From Microbacterium amylolyticum (GTDB taxonomy: Bacteria > Actinomycetota > Actinomycetes > Actinomycetales > Microbacteriaceae), in the NCBI RefSeq assembly GCF_011046975.1, contig NZ_CP049253.1:62001-126000 (forward strand): a stretch of 64,000 nt of DNA, given 5' to 3'. Below, piece by piece: positions 1-7,569 of this stretch (position 1 is its first letter; each line of letters opens with the position of its first letter). The position numbers were made by a program, and so were the translations under genes. Under the pieces are notes generated by a model. The model had not been told where the DNA came from. It worked only from the letters and a program-made list of their open reading frames with translations, and did no database searches.

Positions 1-1
1 C

Positions 2-379
2 GCGGACTACCGCGCACAGGCTGGCTGGGGAGGCTTCTTCTATTGGATCGCTCTGGGCGCGGGTCTCGGTATCGGGACGGGCCTGACAGCATGCGCGGGC
101 GGGGTGACCGCGATCTGGTTGCGTGACCGGCAACTCGGACGACCGAGCGCGTCGCGCGTCCTCATCGGGACCGTCGGCGCGAGTGCCGGGGCGGCGGTGC
201 TGTGGCTCGCCTTCGGAGTTGTGGCTGCCGTGACCGGTGGTGCTGGCTACTTGTACATGTTCATCGGCATCGCGGTTATGGCGGGCTTGACCGGTGCTGT
301 TCTTGCGCGGACGATGCTCAGCCGTGCTGAACGGCGGCGGGACGGGGACGTGGTGGAATTCCGCTTCAATGTGAGTTGA
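2..379 (+). CDS. Small membrane protein ending in VEFRFNVS (5' partial)
   Basis: The reading frame is open from the window edge to the stop at 377-379, so the N-terminus lies outside. About 125 residues are visible, with three hydrophobic stretches (about residues 10-35, 55-75 and 80-100), which makes an integral membrane protein likely. I do not recognise the family. The last residues, GDVVEFRFNVS, match the peptide encoded by the repeats that separate the next five modules, so this may be the gene whose 3' end the repeats copy, or another carrier of the same tail. A GC-rich hairpin follows the stop. Confidence 0.6.
   Translation, partial: ADYRAQAGWGGFFYWIALGAGLGIGTGLTACAGGVTAIWLRDRQLGRPSASRVLIGTVGASAGAAVLWLAFGVVAAVTGGAGYLYMFIGIAVMAGLTGAVLARTMLSRAERRRDGDVVEFRFNVS
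353..379 (+). repeat. VEFRFNV repeat, copy a (inside gene end)
   Basis: The final codons of the first gene encode VEFRFNV plus S and a stop. Unlike the downstream copies this one is part of a long reading frame and lacks the GAGGTTGG leader. Confidence 0.55.
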
Positions 380-393
380 GCTGACCCTGCGGG

Positions 394-420
394 CCCCGCC
401 GATCTTCGTGTTCGGCGGGG
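394..420 (+). terminator. Hairpin terminator
   Basis: Nine-base inverted repeat CCCCGCCGA ... TCGGCGGGG starting 14 bases after the stop of the membrane-protein gene. No long T run follows. Confidence 0.6.
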
Positions 421-523
421 ACTCGTCGTCTTCTACAGGTGTTCCTGCTTCGGGATGTGAGGGCCACTCGGTCATAGGGCCCGGGAGATTTCGGTGTCGA
501 CGAGTTTCTGTACGGTGGGCCTC

Positions 524-1063
524 ATGACGCAATCGGTCTCACCAGTCCTTCGAACCCTCTGTCCGGAGGATGCCGGCTATGTGCACCAGGCGTTCGCCTC
601 GAACATCGACATGCAGCGACAGGGTGATGTGACGACGCTCGAAGATGCAGAACGGTACGTATCCCGTTTGCTCTCGGCCGCATCTGCGCAGTTGCCGTGG
701 GCCATCTGTATCGACGATCGACTCCTCGGTCTCGTGAACATCGGCGTCGACGAGGCGAACCGAAATGGGTGGTTCTCCTATTGGATGCACGCGGATGGGC
801 GTGGTCGGGGGTGGACCTCGCGCGCCGCAGCGACAGTCGCTAACTGGGCGCTCGAAAGCGGTGGACTGGAACGGCTTGAGCTCGGGCATCGCACGAATAA
901 TCCCGCTTCGGAGGCTGTGGCCCATGCCGCTGGCTTCGTCCGTGAAGGGACCGAACGCGGCAAGTTCCTGATCACCGGCGACCGCATCGACGTCGCGACG
1001 TACGGTCGACTACGCTCCGATCCGATCCCCGACACTGACGTGCTACCGATGTCCACTGCGTGA
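524..1063 (+). CDS. GNAT N-acetyltransferase (RimJ/RimL-like)
   Basis: A 179-residue protein of the GNAT fold, which transfers acetyl from acetyl-CoA to an amine. The acetyl-CoA loop appears as RGRGW (about residues 93-97), followed by the helix ATVANWALE and the RimJ/RimL signature in which a conserved Asn (RTNNPAS) precedes AAGFVREGTERG. The substrate cannot be inferred. ATG 524 fits the domain start; an in-frame GTG at 494 would add ten residues without domain support. Its stop codon overlaps the start of repeat b. It is the first complete module of the repeat-separated array. Confidence 0.85.
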   Translation: MTQSVSPVLRTLCPEDAGYVHQAFASNIDMQRQGDVTTLEDAERYVSRLLSAASAQLPWAICIDDRLLGLVNIGVDEANRNGWFSYWMHADGRGRGWTSRAAATVANWALESGGLERLELGHRTNNPASEAVAHAAGFVREGTERGKFLITGDRIDVATYGRLRSDPIPDTDVLPMSTA

Positions 1064-1109
1064 GGTTGGAGTGTGCTGGAACTCGGTCGAGTTCCGGTTC
1101 AACGTGTAG
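1062..1109 (+). repeat. VEFRFNV repeat, copy b
   Basis: Begins with GAGGTTGG on the acetyltransferase stop codon and ends with TAG at 1107-1109. It reads in frame as EVGVCWNSVEFRFNV-stop. It also contains the perfect inverted repeat GGAACTCG-GT-CGAGTTCC (1078-1095), which is not preserved in copies d and f. Confidence 0.85.
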
Positions 1110-1342
1110 CGGAACTCCCATCCGCACGGGGAACACGGCTGCGCGAGCGTCGTGGATATCGACGTCGGGGAGATGGATTACTGCCTCCATGCGTCCGAGT
1201 TGAGCATGCCGCTCGCGCCTGGACGGGTTCGGGCAGGCTCGTCCTGACGCGGATTGGTCTTCGGGCGCGAGCCGCTTCCCGTGGACACGCCATCGGTGCG
1301 GTCGAACAAGTCGGCCAGGGGTATGTCCGTAGACTGATACCC

Positions 1343-1807
1343 ATGGGTCGGGTCGTCTTCATGTGCGGACCGGCGGGGTCAGGCAAGTCGACCGTCGCTC
1401 GTCGGATGGAGGCAGACGGATTCGTTCGGCTCTCGTTCGATCAAGAGGCCTGGGGCAGGGGCATCCGACACATGCCGCTGACAGATGAAGCGCATCGCGA
1501 GATCGAGATCGAGCTCCGACGTCGTCTCGTGGATCTCGTCGAAGATGGACGTGAGGTCGTGCTCGACTTCTCCTTCTGGTCGCGTGCCATGAGGGAGAAA
1601 TGGAGGCATGTGCTGGAACCGTTCGGGGTGGTTCCTGAGACGATCTACCTTTCGACTGACCGTGAGACGTGTTTACGGCGTGTGGCCTCGCGCAGACGCT
1701 CACACAGCGACGATTTCGCTCTGGATACGGCGACCGCCGCAAGGTACTTCGATCACTTCGAGCCTCCGACTCCTGATGAGGGACCGGTGACCGTGCTTGT
1801 GGTGTGA
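1343..1807 (+). CDS. P-loop kinase (AAA_33 / Zeta-toxin-like fold)
   Basis: A 154-residue P-loop NTPase. The Walker A motif GPAGSGKST sits at residues 9-17, immediately after a short beta strand, so ATG 1343 is the natural start although the frame stays open upstream. A lid-like Arg-rich segment (RRVASRRRSHSDDF) lies near residues 117-130. The family includes small-molecule and antibiotic kinases and predicted nucleotide kinases; the substrate is unknown. It sits alone between repeats b and c, as a single-gene module. The 230 bases before the start hold no other recognisable gene. Confidence 0.75.
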   Translation: MGRVVFMCGPAGSGKSTVARRMEADGFVRLSFDQEAWGRGIRHMPLTDEAHREIEIELRRRLVDLVEDGREVVLDFSFWSRAMREKWRHVLEPFGVVPETIYLSTDRETCLRRVASRRRSHSDDFALDTATAARYFDHFEPPTPDEGPVTVLVV

Positions 1808-1876
1808 TCTGTCAACCAGGAAGAGCCCGGTGCCACGAGATCCCCGCCTGTCGGGTGCATCAGTCGCCGAATTCCA

Positions 1877-1923
1877 GAGGTTGGTCCGTGCGAGGCTCGG
1901 CCGAGTTCAGGTTCAACGTCTAG
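1877..1923 (+). repeat. VEFRFNV repeat, copy c
   Basis: GAGGTTGGTCCGTGC leader followed by a tail encoding SAEFRFNV and TAG (1921-1923). Compared with copy b it is one base shorter between leader and tail, so here the two parts are out of frame. Confidence 0.8.
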
Positions 1924-1956
1924 CGCTATTATCGGCCCGCGGTATACCCCGGTCGC

Positions 1957-2237
1957 GTGATCAGATCGTTCGGTAGCAAGGAGACCGAACGGCTGTGGCG
2001 TCGTGAGCGCGTGCGCTCGATCGATCCGAGGATCCATCGAGTCGTGTTGCGCAAGCTACGCCAGGTGGGATCTGCGGCGGTGCTCGATGACCTTCGCGTC
2101 CCACCCGGTAATCGGCTCGAGGCGCTGAATGGTGATCGAGCCGGTCAGCGCACATCGGGATCAAAGACCAGTGGCGGATCTGCTTCGTGTGGACCGACGC
2201 TGGACCAGAGGAGGTGCAGATCGTTGACTACCACTGA
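1957..2237 (+). pseudogene. higB: HigB-type toxin, frameshifted
   Basis: The GTG-started frame encodes a typical HigB/RelE-superfamily N-terminus (MIRSFGSKETERLW ... RLEALNGDRAGQ). The conserved C-terminal half (DQWRICFVW ... QIVDYH, stop at 2235-2237) continues in another frame. Only 17 bases lie between the GQ and DQW codons where 18 are expected, so one base is missing around 2149-2160. Intact HigB proteins are mRNA-cleaving toxins of about 90 residues. The antitoxin gene overlaps the end of this frame by 14 bases. Sequencing error is the main alternative to a true inactivation. Confidence 0.75.
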
Positions 2238-2526
2238 CAGGATCGAGCCGATTCACCCGGGTGAGGTCCTCATGGAGGACTTCATCGAGGGCTTCGGCAT
2301 CACACAGAACAAGCTCGCCGTGTCGATCGGCGTCCCGCCCCGTCGGATCAACGAGATCGTGCACGGCAAGCGGGGGATCACCGCAGACACGGCGCTGCGG
2401 CTCGCGAGGTACTTCGGCACGTCGGCCGAGTTCTGGATCAACCTGCAGAGCCACTATGAGCTCGACCGCGCCGAGGACGCAGCGGGTGAGCAGATCGCGG
2501 CGATCGCGCCGCTACAGGTCGCGTGA
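2224..2526 (+). CDS. higA: HigA-family antitoxin (XRE HTH)
   Basis: A 100-residue XRE-type DNA-binding antitoxin that would neutralise HigB and repress the operon. The TTG start at 2224 is chosen because a strong Shine-Dalgarno (GAGGAGGTG, 2209-2217) lies just upstream and the sequence begins TTTDRIEPIHPGEVLMEDF, the usual HigA N-terminus. The HTH is at about residues 30-55 (ITQNKLAVSIGVPPRRINEI), followed by the family signature ARYFGTSAEFWINLQ. It overlaps both higB and the following hydrolase gene (4 bases), so the three form one transcription unit inside one module. Confidence 0.88.
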   Translation: MTTTDRIEPIHPGEVLMEDFIEGFGITQNKLAVSIGVPPRRINEIVHGKRGITADTALRLARYFGTSAEFWINLQSHYELDRAEDAAGEQIAAIAPLQVA

Positions 2527-3347
2527 CCAGCTGCGTCGTGCAACGCCCCGGAGGCGTCTGCATCGCGGTCACCGACCTCGGCGGCGACGGCCCTGTCGTC
2601 GTGCTGCTGCACGGGCTTGCCGGGAGCTCGCGGGAGTTGCTGCGCACGGCGCGAGCGTTGCAGCACCATCGGGTCCTGCTCGTGGACCAGCGGGGGCACG
2701 GCGCGAGCACGCGGCTTCCCGATGATCTGTCGCGCGATGCCTTCGTCGGAGACGTCGTCGCAGTGATTGAGGAACTCGTCCCTGGGCGGCGGGCGACGCT
2801 TGTCGGGCAGTCGATGGGAGCCCACACCGCGTTCCTTGTCGCGGCGGCGAGGCCAGACCTGGTCGAGGGGCTCGTGATGCTGGAAGGGCACGTGGCGGGC
2901 AACGGCGATCCGGGAGAGGCTGCCGGACTCGGCAGCTACTTCGAGTCCTGGCCGGTGCCGTTCGAAGACGAAGCTGCCGCGCGGGGGTTCCTCGGTGACG
3001 ACGCGATCGTCAATGCTTGGGTGGCCGACCTTCTTCAGACCGATGATGGCCTGGTGCCGCGCTTCGATGCCTCGGTCATGCAGCGCACGATCGAGGCCGT
3101 CCATGAGCCGCGCTGGCAGGAGTGGGAGGCTCTGCAGGTTCCGACGCTCGCGGTCTTCGCAAAGCAAGGGATGTTCAGCGATGCCGATAAGGACGAACTG
3201 GTCCGGCGCAGGCCCGAAACGGAGAGAGTAGATCTGGCCGACGGCAGCCATGACGCCCACCTTGACGCCTTCGGCGAGTGGACCGATGTGCTCCATCACT
3301 GGCTGTCCCGCGATCAGACCGGGCCGTTGCGACCCAGCGGCCGCTGA
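2523..3347 (+). CDS. Alpha/beta hydrolase
   Basis: A 274-residue alpha/beta-hydrolase-fold protein. HGLAGSS (about residues 30-36) provides the oxyanion-hole turn, GQSMGA places the nucleophile at Ser97, and SHDAH near residue 248 carries the likely catalytic His. The GTG start overlaps the higA stop, indicating translational coupling. Such proteins hydrolyse esters, lactones or peptides; no substrate can be assigned. The stop codon lies at the beginning of repeat d, which closes the module. Confidence 0.8.
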   Translation: MTSCVVQRPGGVCIAVTDLGGDGPVVVLLHGLAGSSRELLRTARALQHHRVLLVDQRGHGASTRLPDDLSRDAFVGDVVAVIEELVPGRRATLVGQSMGAHTAFLVAAARPDLVEGLVMLEGHVAGNGDPGEAAGLGSYFESWPVPFEDEAAARGFLGDDAIVNAWVADLLQTDDGLVPRFDASVMQRTIEAVHEPRWQEWEALQVPTLAVFAKQGMFSDADKDELVRRRPETERVDLADGSHDAHLDAFGEWTDVLHHWLSRDQTGPLRPSGR

Positions 3348-3408
3348 GGTTGGTCCGTACCGGAACTCGGTTGAATTCAGGTTCAATGTCTAATACAGGC
3401 TTCTGACC
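3346..3408 (+). repeat. VEFRFNV repeat, copy d (long form)
   Basis: Starts at the hydrolase stop codon, reads EVGPYRNSVEFRFNV-stop (TAA at 3391-3393) and continues to TTCTGACC at 3408. It matches copy f over about 64 bases with five mismatches and one indel. Confidence 0.88.
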
Positions 3409-3461
3409 CACCTACCTGCGCATCAGTCCCTGACACCGGGCACTCCCGTAACATTGCGGGT

Positions 3462-4466
3462 ATGAATGGGGCGCTTTCGAAGAGTCGAGCGAAGGTGCCA
3501 CCGGCACGAGCTGGTCGACTTGACACCACGGACCGCCGGTACGAGCCTTTCGCGCGCCTCACCCCTGCACCAGTGCGGCGGGTGGCCTCGTCGTGGAGGT
3601 GGGATGCGCCGGACGGGGGTGGTTCGTGGGACCTGCACATCGAGCACGTGGGCGCCCCGGCGGCTCCGGTCCGAATGCTGCTGGTCCATGGGGCGGGAGG
3701 GAACGCGGCGGCGATGTGGCCCTACGCTGCACACCTGAGTCGCCTGGGCGCTCGGGTTACGGTGGTCGATCTGCCCGGTTACGGGCGAACGGTCCGGGTG
3801 CGGCGTGGACGCCGCAGCGTCAGTTATGGCGACTGGCAGCAGGTGCTCGTCGATCTCGTGGGTCGCGAGCATGACGAGCGGCCACTTGTCGTCGTCGGGG
3901 CGAGCATGGGTGGTGCCCTCGCGGTCGACACCGCTGCAGTGACCGGACTGGCCAAGCGGGTCATCGCGACCTGCCTGCTCGACCCGACTCGGCCGGGCAT
4001 CGCGGCCGCCATCGTGCGAGCCCCGTGGATAGCGCGGCTGGGATTGCCACTGCTGCGGTTCGCTCGGGGGCCAGCGGCGAATCTACGGATCCCGGTCCGC
4101 CTGCTGACCCCTATGTCTGCGATTTCGAACGACCCTGACCTCAGTCATGCAGTGCTCACCGACCGGCGCGGCGGTGGTGGCGCGATGCCGGTGGGCTGGT
4201 ACCGCTCCTTCCTCGAGGCAGGTCCGGCTGTTCCACCCGAGCAATACCAAGGACCACCGGTCGTGCTGTTGCATCCGGTGGAGGATCGTTGGACTACGCC
4301 GGAGCTCAGCCTCGACTACCTTGGTCGGCTTCACGGCAAGACCCGGGTCGTGATGCTTCCTGGCTGCGGCCACTTCCCCCTCGAGGAGCCCGGCTTCCAG
4401 GTCCTCCTGGACGAGGTTTCGGATGAGATGGAACAGGTGCTGGATGACCAGCGGAAAGGCAGCTGA
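3462..4466 (+). CDS. Alpha/beta hydrolase
   Basis: A 334-residue alpha/beta hydrolase. A charged N-terminal extension precedes the core. HGAGGN at residues 76-81 is the oxyanion region, GASMGG places the nucleophile at Ser148, an acidic residue lies in VEDRW near residue 277, and GCGHFPLEEP supplies the catalytic His. It is unlike the neighbouring hydrolase in sequence and length. It stands alone between repeats d and e. Substrate unknown. Confidence 0.8.
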   Translation: MNGALSKSRAKVPPARAGRLDTTDRRYEPFARLTPAPVRRVASSWRWDAPDGGGSWDLHIEHVGAPAAPVRMLLVHGAGGNAAAMWPYAAHLSRLGARVTVVDLPGYGRTVRVRRGRRSVSYGDWQQVLVDLVGREHDERPLVVVGASMGGALAVDTAAVTGLAKRVIATCLLDPTRPGIAAAIVRAPWIARLGLPLLRFARGPAANLRIPVRLLTPMSAISNDPDLSHAVLTDRRGGGGAMPVGWYRSFLEAGPAVPPEQYQGPPVVLLHPVEDRWTTPELSLDYLGRLHGKTRVVMLPGCGHFPLEEPGFQVLLDEVSDEMEQVLDDQRKGS

Positions 4467-4529
4467 GTCGGCCATGCGCGATGAGGGACCGTAGCCCTGA
4501 GACCGGTCTGGCCCGGTGAGGCGTGCATG

Positions 4530-4598
4530 CGTTCCCAGCCGTGGCGACGCGGTCGAGTTCCGGTTCAACGTTTAGTCGCGTTCCGCCTCAACATCTGA
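4530..4598 (+). repeat. VEFRFNV repeat, copy e, with degenerate tandem copy
   Basis: RGDAVEFRFNV-stop is encoded to 4575, then a second, more diverged copy reads VAFRLNI-stop (4575-4598). The GAGGTTGG leader is not recognisable here. The RGD/GDV context resembles copy a more than copies b, d and f. Confidence 0.75.
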
Positions 4599-4600
4599 TT

Positions 4601-4639
4601 CGAGTGCCCGGATCTCCCACAGGGAGATCCGGGCACTCG
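4601..4639. terminator. Perfect 18-bp hairpin between convergent genes
   Basis: An 18-base perfect inverted repeat with a 3-base loop, starting CGAGTGCCCGGATCTCCC. It lies between the plus-strand hydrolase and the minus-strand Clp-N/SRPBCC gene, so it can terminate transcription from both sides. Confidence 0.75.
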
Positions 4640-4679
4640 ATCTACGTGCGACCAGCAGGCGAGTCGCCGCAGCATGGGG

Positions 4680-5669
4680 CTAGCGAAATGTTCGGCTGAT
4701 CGCGCTGCCAGTCTGGAACAGGGTGATCCACACCAGGAACTTCTGGATGGGACGCAGCGGCCATGCGACAAGTCCTCGCCACCCTCGGCGTCGCGACCAA
4801 GACCTAGTGATCCGCAGCTGTGTGCCACCGGTCGCGTTCGCCAAGGCGAATTCAGTCAGAACCGAAGTGCTCTGCGCGACGTCGGGATAGCCGAAGCTCC
4901 ATGCGATCCTGTCCGGTCGGTGAATTGCGATGAGCTCAACACTGCGTCGACGAAACTGAGGTTTGATCTTCACAGGCTTGCCGTCTGGATAGGTTGCGGG
5001 TGCCGTGCCCTCCCAGACCGTACCCGGCTTCGCTTCTTGACTGGTCTGGTCGAGAGTGCCGATGCTCGGCTCCCACTCGGGGATACGTGCGGGATCTGTG
5101 AGGAACGCCCACACTTCGTCCAGTGGTGCGGATATGAAATTCTCAGTCGTTCCCGTGGTCCGCCCCTTCACTTTTGCTGAGACGGGCATGGACTTCATAG
5201 AGGGCGAGTCGGCCCGATCGAGGCGTTCGATGAGAGCATCGGATGTCGTGCCAAGGCGGCCGAGGATACCGGTGATAAGGCCGCTGGGTTCTGCGACGAG
5301 TTCCCGGAGAACGGCGGCAGCGTCGCCTGGCTTGCCTTTGCTGCTGGACTTCGCGATGAGGTCCCGAGCGCGACGAGTCCACTCGTACCCATCCGTCTCA
5401 TGGAACACGATGCGCCCGGCCTCGGGGAACGACGCCTCGATGCCGAGTGAGGTCAGCTGTGCATCACGTTGTGCCTCCACGGCGAGACGGGCGCTATCAA
5501 GGTCGATACCCAGCTCGCGCAGTGCGCGGCCGGCGGATTGGTCGTTGATGACCAATGCGAGGAACAGGTGGTCGATGTCGGCTTCGCGGAGCCCGAGCCG
5601 GGATGCTTCCTCCATGGCGGCCAGGGAAAGCGCTTGGCTGGTCTGAGCGGCGCGGACGAGTCTGTTCAT
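4680..5669 (-). CDS. Clp-N domain / SRPBCC fusion protein
   Basis: A 329-residue protein. Residues 1-150 resemble two Clp repeat (ClpN) motifs (SQALSLAAMEEASRLG ... LFLALV), the substrate-recognition domain of ClpA/C. Residues 175-325 form an SRPBCC/START-like ligand-binding domain (TTENFISAPLDEVWAFL ... RITRSW). This domain pair next to a small HTH gene recurs in actinobacteria, but its function is not established. The start overlaps the HTH gene stop by 4 bases, so the two are co-translated. It lies on the opposite strand from the other modules of the array. Confidence 0.75.
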   Translation of the reverse strand: MNRLVRAAQTSQALSLAAMEEASRLGLREADIDHLFLALVINDQSAGRALRELGIDLDSARLAVEAQRDAQLTSLGIEASFPEAGRIVFHETDGYEWTRRARDLIAKSSSKGKPGDAAAVLRELVAEPSGLITGILGRLGTTSDALIERLDRADSPSMKSMPVSAKVKGRTTGTTENFISAPLDEVWAFLTDPARIPEWEPSIGTLDQTSQEAKPGTVWEGTAPATYPDGKPVKIKPQFRRRSVELIAIHRPDRIAWSFGYPDVAQSTSVLTEFALANATGGTQLRITRSWSRRRGWRGLVAWPLRPIQKFLVWITLFQTGSAISRTFR

Positions 5670-5911
5670 CTGTTCCTCCTGGATGGCGAGATCGCGGGGT
5701 CAATTCTTTTGGAATGCTTCTTGTGGGCGGCTTGTCGCGTCACTCCGAGCGCGTCGGCGATCTCCTGCCAACTCATGCCCGAACGCAACGCGGCCTCGAC
5801 CTGCCGAAGTTCCAAGGTGTCCGCGAGCACGCGTAACGACGCTACGGCCCGCAATCCTGCTTTCGGGTCGCTGGTATCGGCTGCTACTGCTGCGATCCGT
5901 GGAGACTCCAT
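5666..5911 (-). CDS. Small helix-turn-helix regulator
   Basis: An 81-residue protein with one clear HTH near residues 46-66 (SWQEIADALGVTRQAAHKKH). It most likely regulates its own operon with the Clp-N/SRPBCC gene, which overlaps it by 4 bases. No second domain is present. The start ATG at 5911 is the only plausible one. Confidence 0.75.
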   Translation of the reverse strand: MESPRIAAVAADTSDPKAGLRAVASLRVLADTLELRQVEAALRSGMSWQEIADALGVTRQAAHKKHSKRIDPAISPSRRNR

Positions 5912-6031
5912 GCCGTCAACCTATGTTGCTAAGTGGCGAGTTGTCAACCTGGGTTGCTTCCTCGCTCGTCAGGCTTGGTATTCGCAGGGTCAGGAGAGGG
6001 ACGACGCTTCGGGGGAGTCGCCGGGTTATGA

Positions 6032-6095
6032 GAGGTTGGTATGTGCCGGAACTCGGTTGAATTCAGGTTCAATGTCTAAAAAAGGCCTTCTGACC
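6032..6095 (+). repeat. VEFRFNV repeat, copy f (long form)
   Basis: Reads EVGMCRNSVEFRFNV-stop (TAA at 6077-6079) and extends to TTCTGACC at 6095. It is nearly identical to copy d and is the last copy in the window. Confidence 0.88.
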
Positions 6096-6539
6096 AAGAG
6101 TTTTACCTTCGCCGCTTCGGATCTGGCTTGGCAGACGAGTTCCGATCTAGCATCAGTTGCAAAGCGTTTGTCCCGCTGAGTTGGGACTTTGATCGGGCCC
6201 CTGCGGAGCTTCCGAAGGGCCCGCTGCCTTCCTTTTGGTGTGTGAGCGGAGCAGGCAGGCGGCCTCGAAGGGCCTGCTCTCGGGGCAAGTTCTAATTGTT
6301 CGGCGGGCGATTGCTCGGCACGAACGCTGACTCAAAAATCGCCCTGACTCAAAAGTTAGTTGCCCGGGAGGTCGAACTTCGGCAGGCTGGCCATCCTTCT
6401 GGACGCAAACGGCGGAGGCCGCAGATGGACGTGGGGCCACGAGTGGTTGCGGGCGAATGACCGAGAGGCTCTTGACGGCGAGAGCAAGCCGTGACCGGGC
6501 CTGGATGCCATAGTAGTCAGGTCGCACCGGCTTCAGTGA
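6096..6539. other. Non-coding stretch with hairpins
   Basis: No gene is supported here. It contains a near-palindrome starting GGGCCC (6195-6222, followed by a short pyrimidine run), a second inverted repeat GAGCAGGC/GCCTGCTC (6249-6279) and a duplicated CTGACTCAAAA (6327 and 6344). It probably represents decayed sequence. Confidence 0.45.
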
Positions 6540-6656
6540 CTCCTCGGAATGCGCCGATTCGTGCGCGAAGGGACGCTCCGCGAAGACTGTATTGTCCGCG
6601 GGGATGTGTCCGATTCCTGGGTCTATGGTCTCCTGCGGCGCGATTGGGCGGAGTAG
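6540..6656 (+). pseudogene. GNAT acetyltransferase C-terminal remnant
   Basis: About 35 codons encode RRFVREGTLREDCIV ... SWVYGLLRRDW and a stop at 6654-6656. This is the usual C-terminal end of RimJ/RimL-type acetyltransferases. An in-frame stop just upstream (6537-6539) and the absence of an acetyl-CoA motif show that the rest of the gene is gone. It converges on the HxlR regulator. Confidence 0.65.
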
Positions 6657-6677
6657 TTTTTCGCGGTAGCGGTGAGG

Positions 6678-7121
6678 TCAGGCGCCGGCTCCTGAGGACG
6701 TCGGTATGCCGTGGGTCGCGCGTAGCGACGACATCAGCCGCGACCAGCTTTCCGGCGTCTGGTAGTCCAGATCACGAGTTGCGGCCGTTTTCTCTGGGTC
6801 AGCGGGACAGTGCGATGCTCCCCATATGCCGATTGTGGCGAGCACAGGGACGAGATCTATGCCTTTGTTCGTCAGGGTGTAGAGAGCCTTTTGCTTGTGG
6901 CTGGGGTCGTCGTCCCGGGTGAGGATGCCCGCTTCGACAAGTCGTTCCAGACGATCCGCGAGGATGCTGCTCGTCATCTTCTCGTCTGACTCCCGCAGGA
7001 GCTCCCGAAAATGTCGGCGGTTGGCGAAGATCATGTCACGCAGAATAAGGAGCGACCATCGGTCGCCGAAGAGTTCGATGGCGAGATTGATCGGGCAGCC
7101 CGATCGGTTGGTGACAGCCAT
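6678..7121 (-). CDS. HxlR-family transcriptional regulator
   Basis: A 147-residue winged-helix protein. The HxlR signature is complete: a Cys near the N-terminus (SGCPINLAIELFGDRWSLLILRD), the recognition region FRELLRES ... ILADRLERLVEAGILTR, and the wing YTLTNKGIDLVPVL. The conserved Cys9 could be redox- or aldehyde-sensing, as in related regulators; that is family knowledge. It starts three bases after the end of the hydrolase-like fragment on the same strand. Confidence 0.88.
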   Translation of the reverse strand: MAVTNRSGCPINLAIELFGDRWSLLILRDMIFANRRHFRELLRESDEKMTSSILADRLERLVEAGILTRDDDPSHKQKALYTLTNKGIDLVPVLATIGIWGASHCPADPEKTAATRDLDYQTPESWSRLMSSLRATHGIPTSSGAGA

Positions 7122-7124
7122 GAT

Positions 7125-7469
7125 CTACGCCGCGCGGGTGGTGTAGTGGCGCACTTCCGCGGCGAGAAGATCCGCCGTCTCTTCCGGAGCGGACAACATC
7201 GGCCAGTGCCCGCTGACGAGATGTTTCCGACGCCACCCCGGTGCCGTGAGCGCTGTTTCGGGATTTCCGCGGCCGTCGGCATCTTCTGCCGGACCGTGCA
7301 GCGATAGCGTGACGTAGGTCGCCTCCTGCGTTTCGACGGGGGCCGACAGCTGCGCGCGATCCGTCACGGTGGAGCCCGGATGGGCAACGAAGCCAGCCGC
7401 CAAGAAGTCGCGATCGTGAAACACAAGCAGTTTGGTCCATCCTGACTCGTCACCCGGATGTGCGCGCAC
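7125..7469 (-). pseudogene. Alpha/beta-hydrolase-like C-terminal fragment
   Basis: A 114-residue frame ending KHLVSGHWPMLSAPEETADLLAAEV, the usual catalytic-His end of an alpha/beta hydrolase. No nucleophile elbow (GxSxG) and no oxyanion motif precede it, so the N-terminal part is missing. It would be co-transcribed with the HxlR regulator three bases downstream. It could alternatively be a small intact protein of unknown function. Confidence 0.5.
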
Positions 7470-7569
7470 GCGCGACCGCGCTCATTGCGACTCCAGGGAT
7501 GAGATTCACCCTGGTGAGCACGGGACGATCACGGCAGGATGGCCACAGCACAGACCGACGGAGGGCGTC

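Larger units (their letters stand above)
353..6095 (+). other. Repeat-separated accessory gene array
   Basis: Six copies of the VEFRFNV sequence are spaced roughly 0.8-1.5 kb apart, with one functional unit between successive copies: acetyltransferase, P-loop kinase, HigBA plus hydrolase, hydrolase, and the reverse-strand HTH/Clp-N pair. Two modules end so that their stop codon touches the repeat. The cargo types (GNATs, toxin-antitoxin systems, hydrolases) are typical of integron cassettes, but no integrase gene or attC structure is visible. That these are mobile cassettes is inference. Confidence 0.6.

Noticed and set aside
1062..1109. Classical integron attC site
   Set aside because: GTTCAAC fits the RYYYAAC half-core in some copies, but d and f have AAT instead of AAC, no matching GTTRRRY partner is placed correctly and no conserved fold exists.
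6153..6527. 124-codon minus-strand frame in the non-coding stretch
   Set aside because: No RBS, no motif, and the translation looks like random high-GC sequence.
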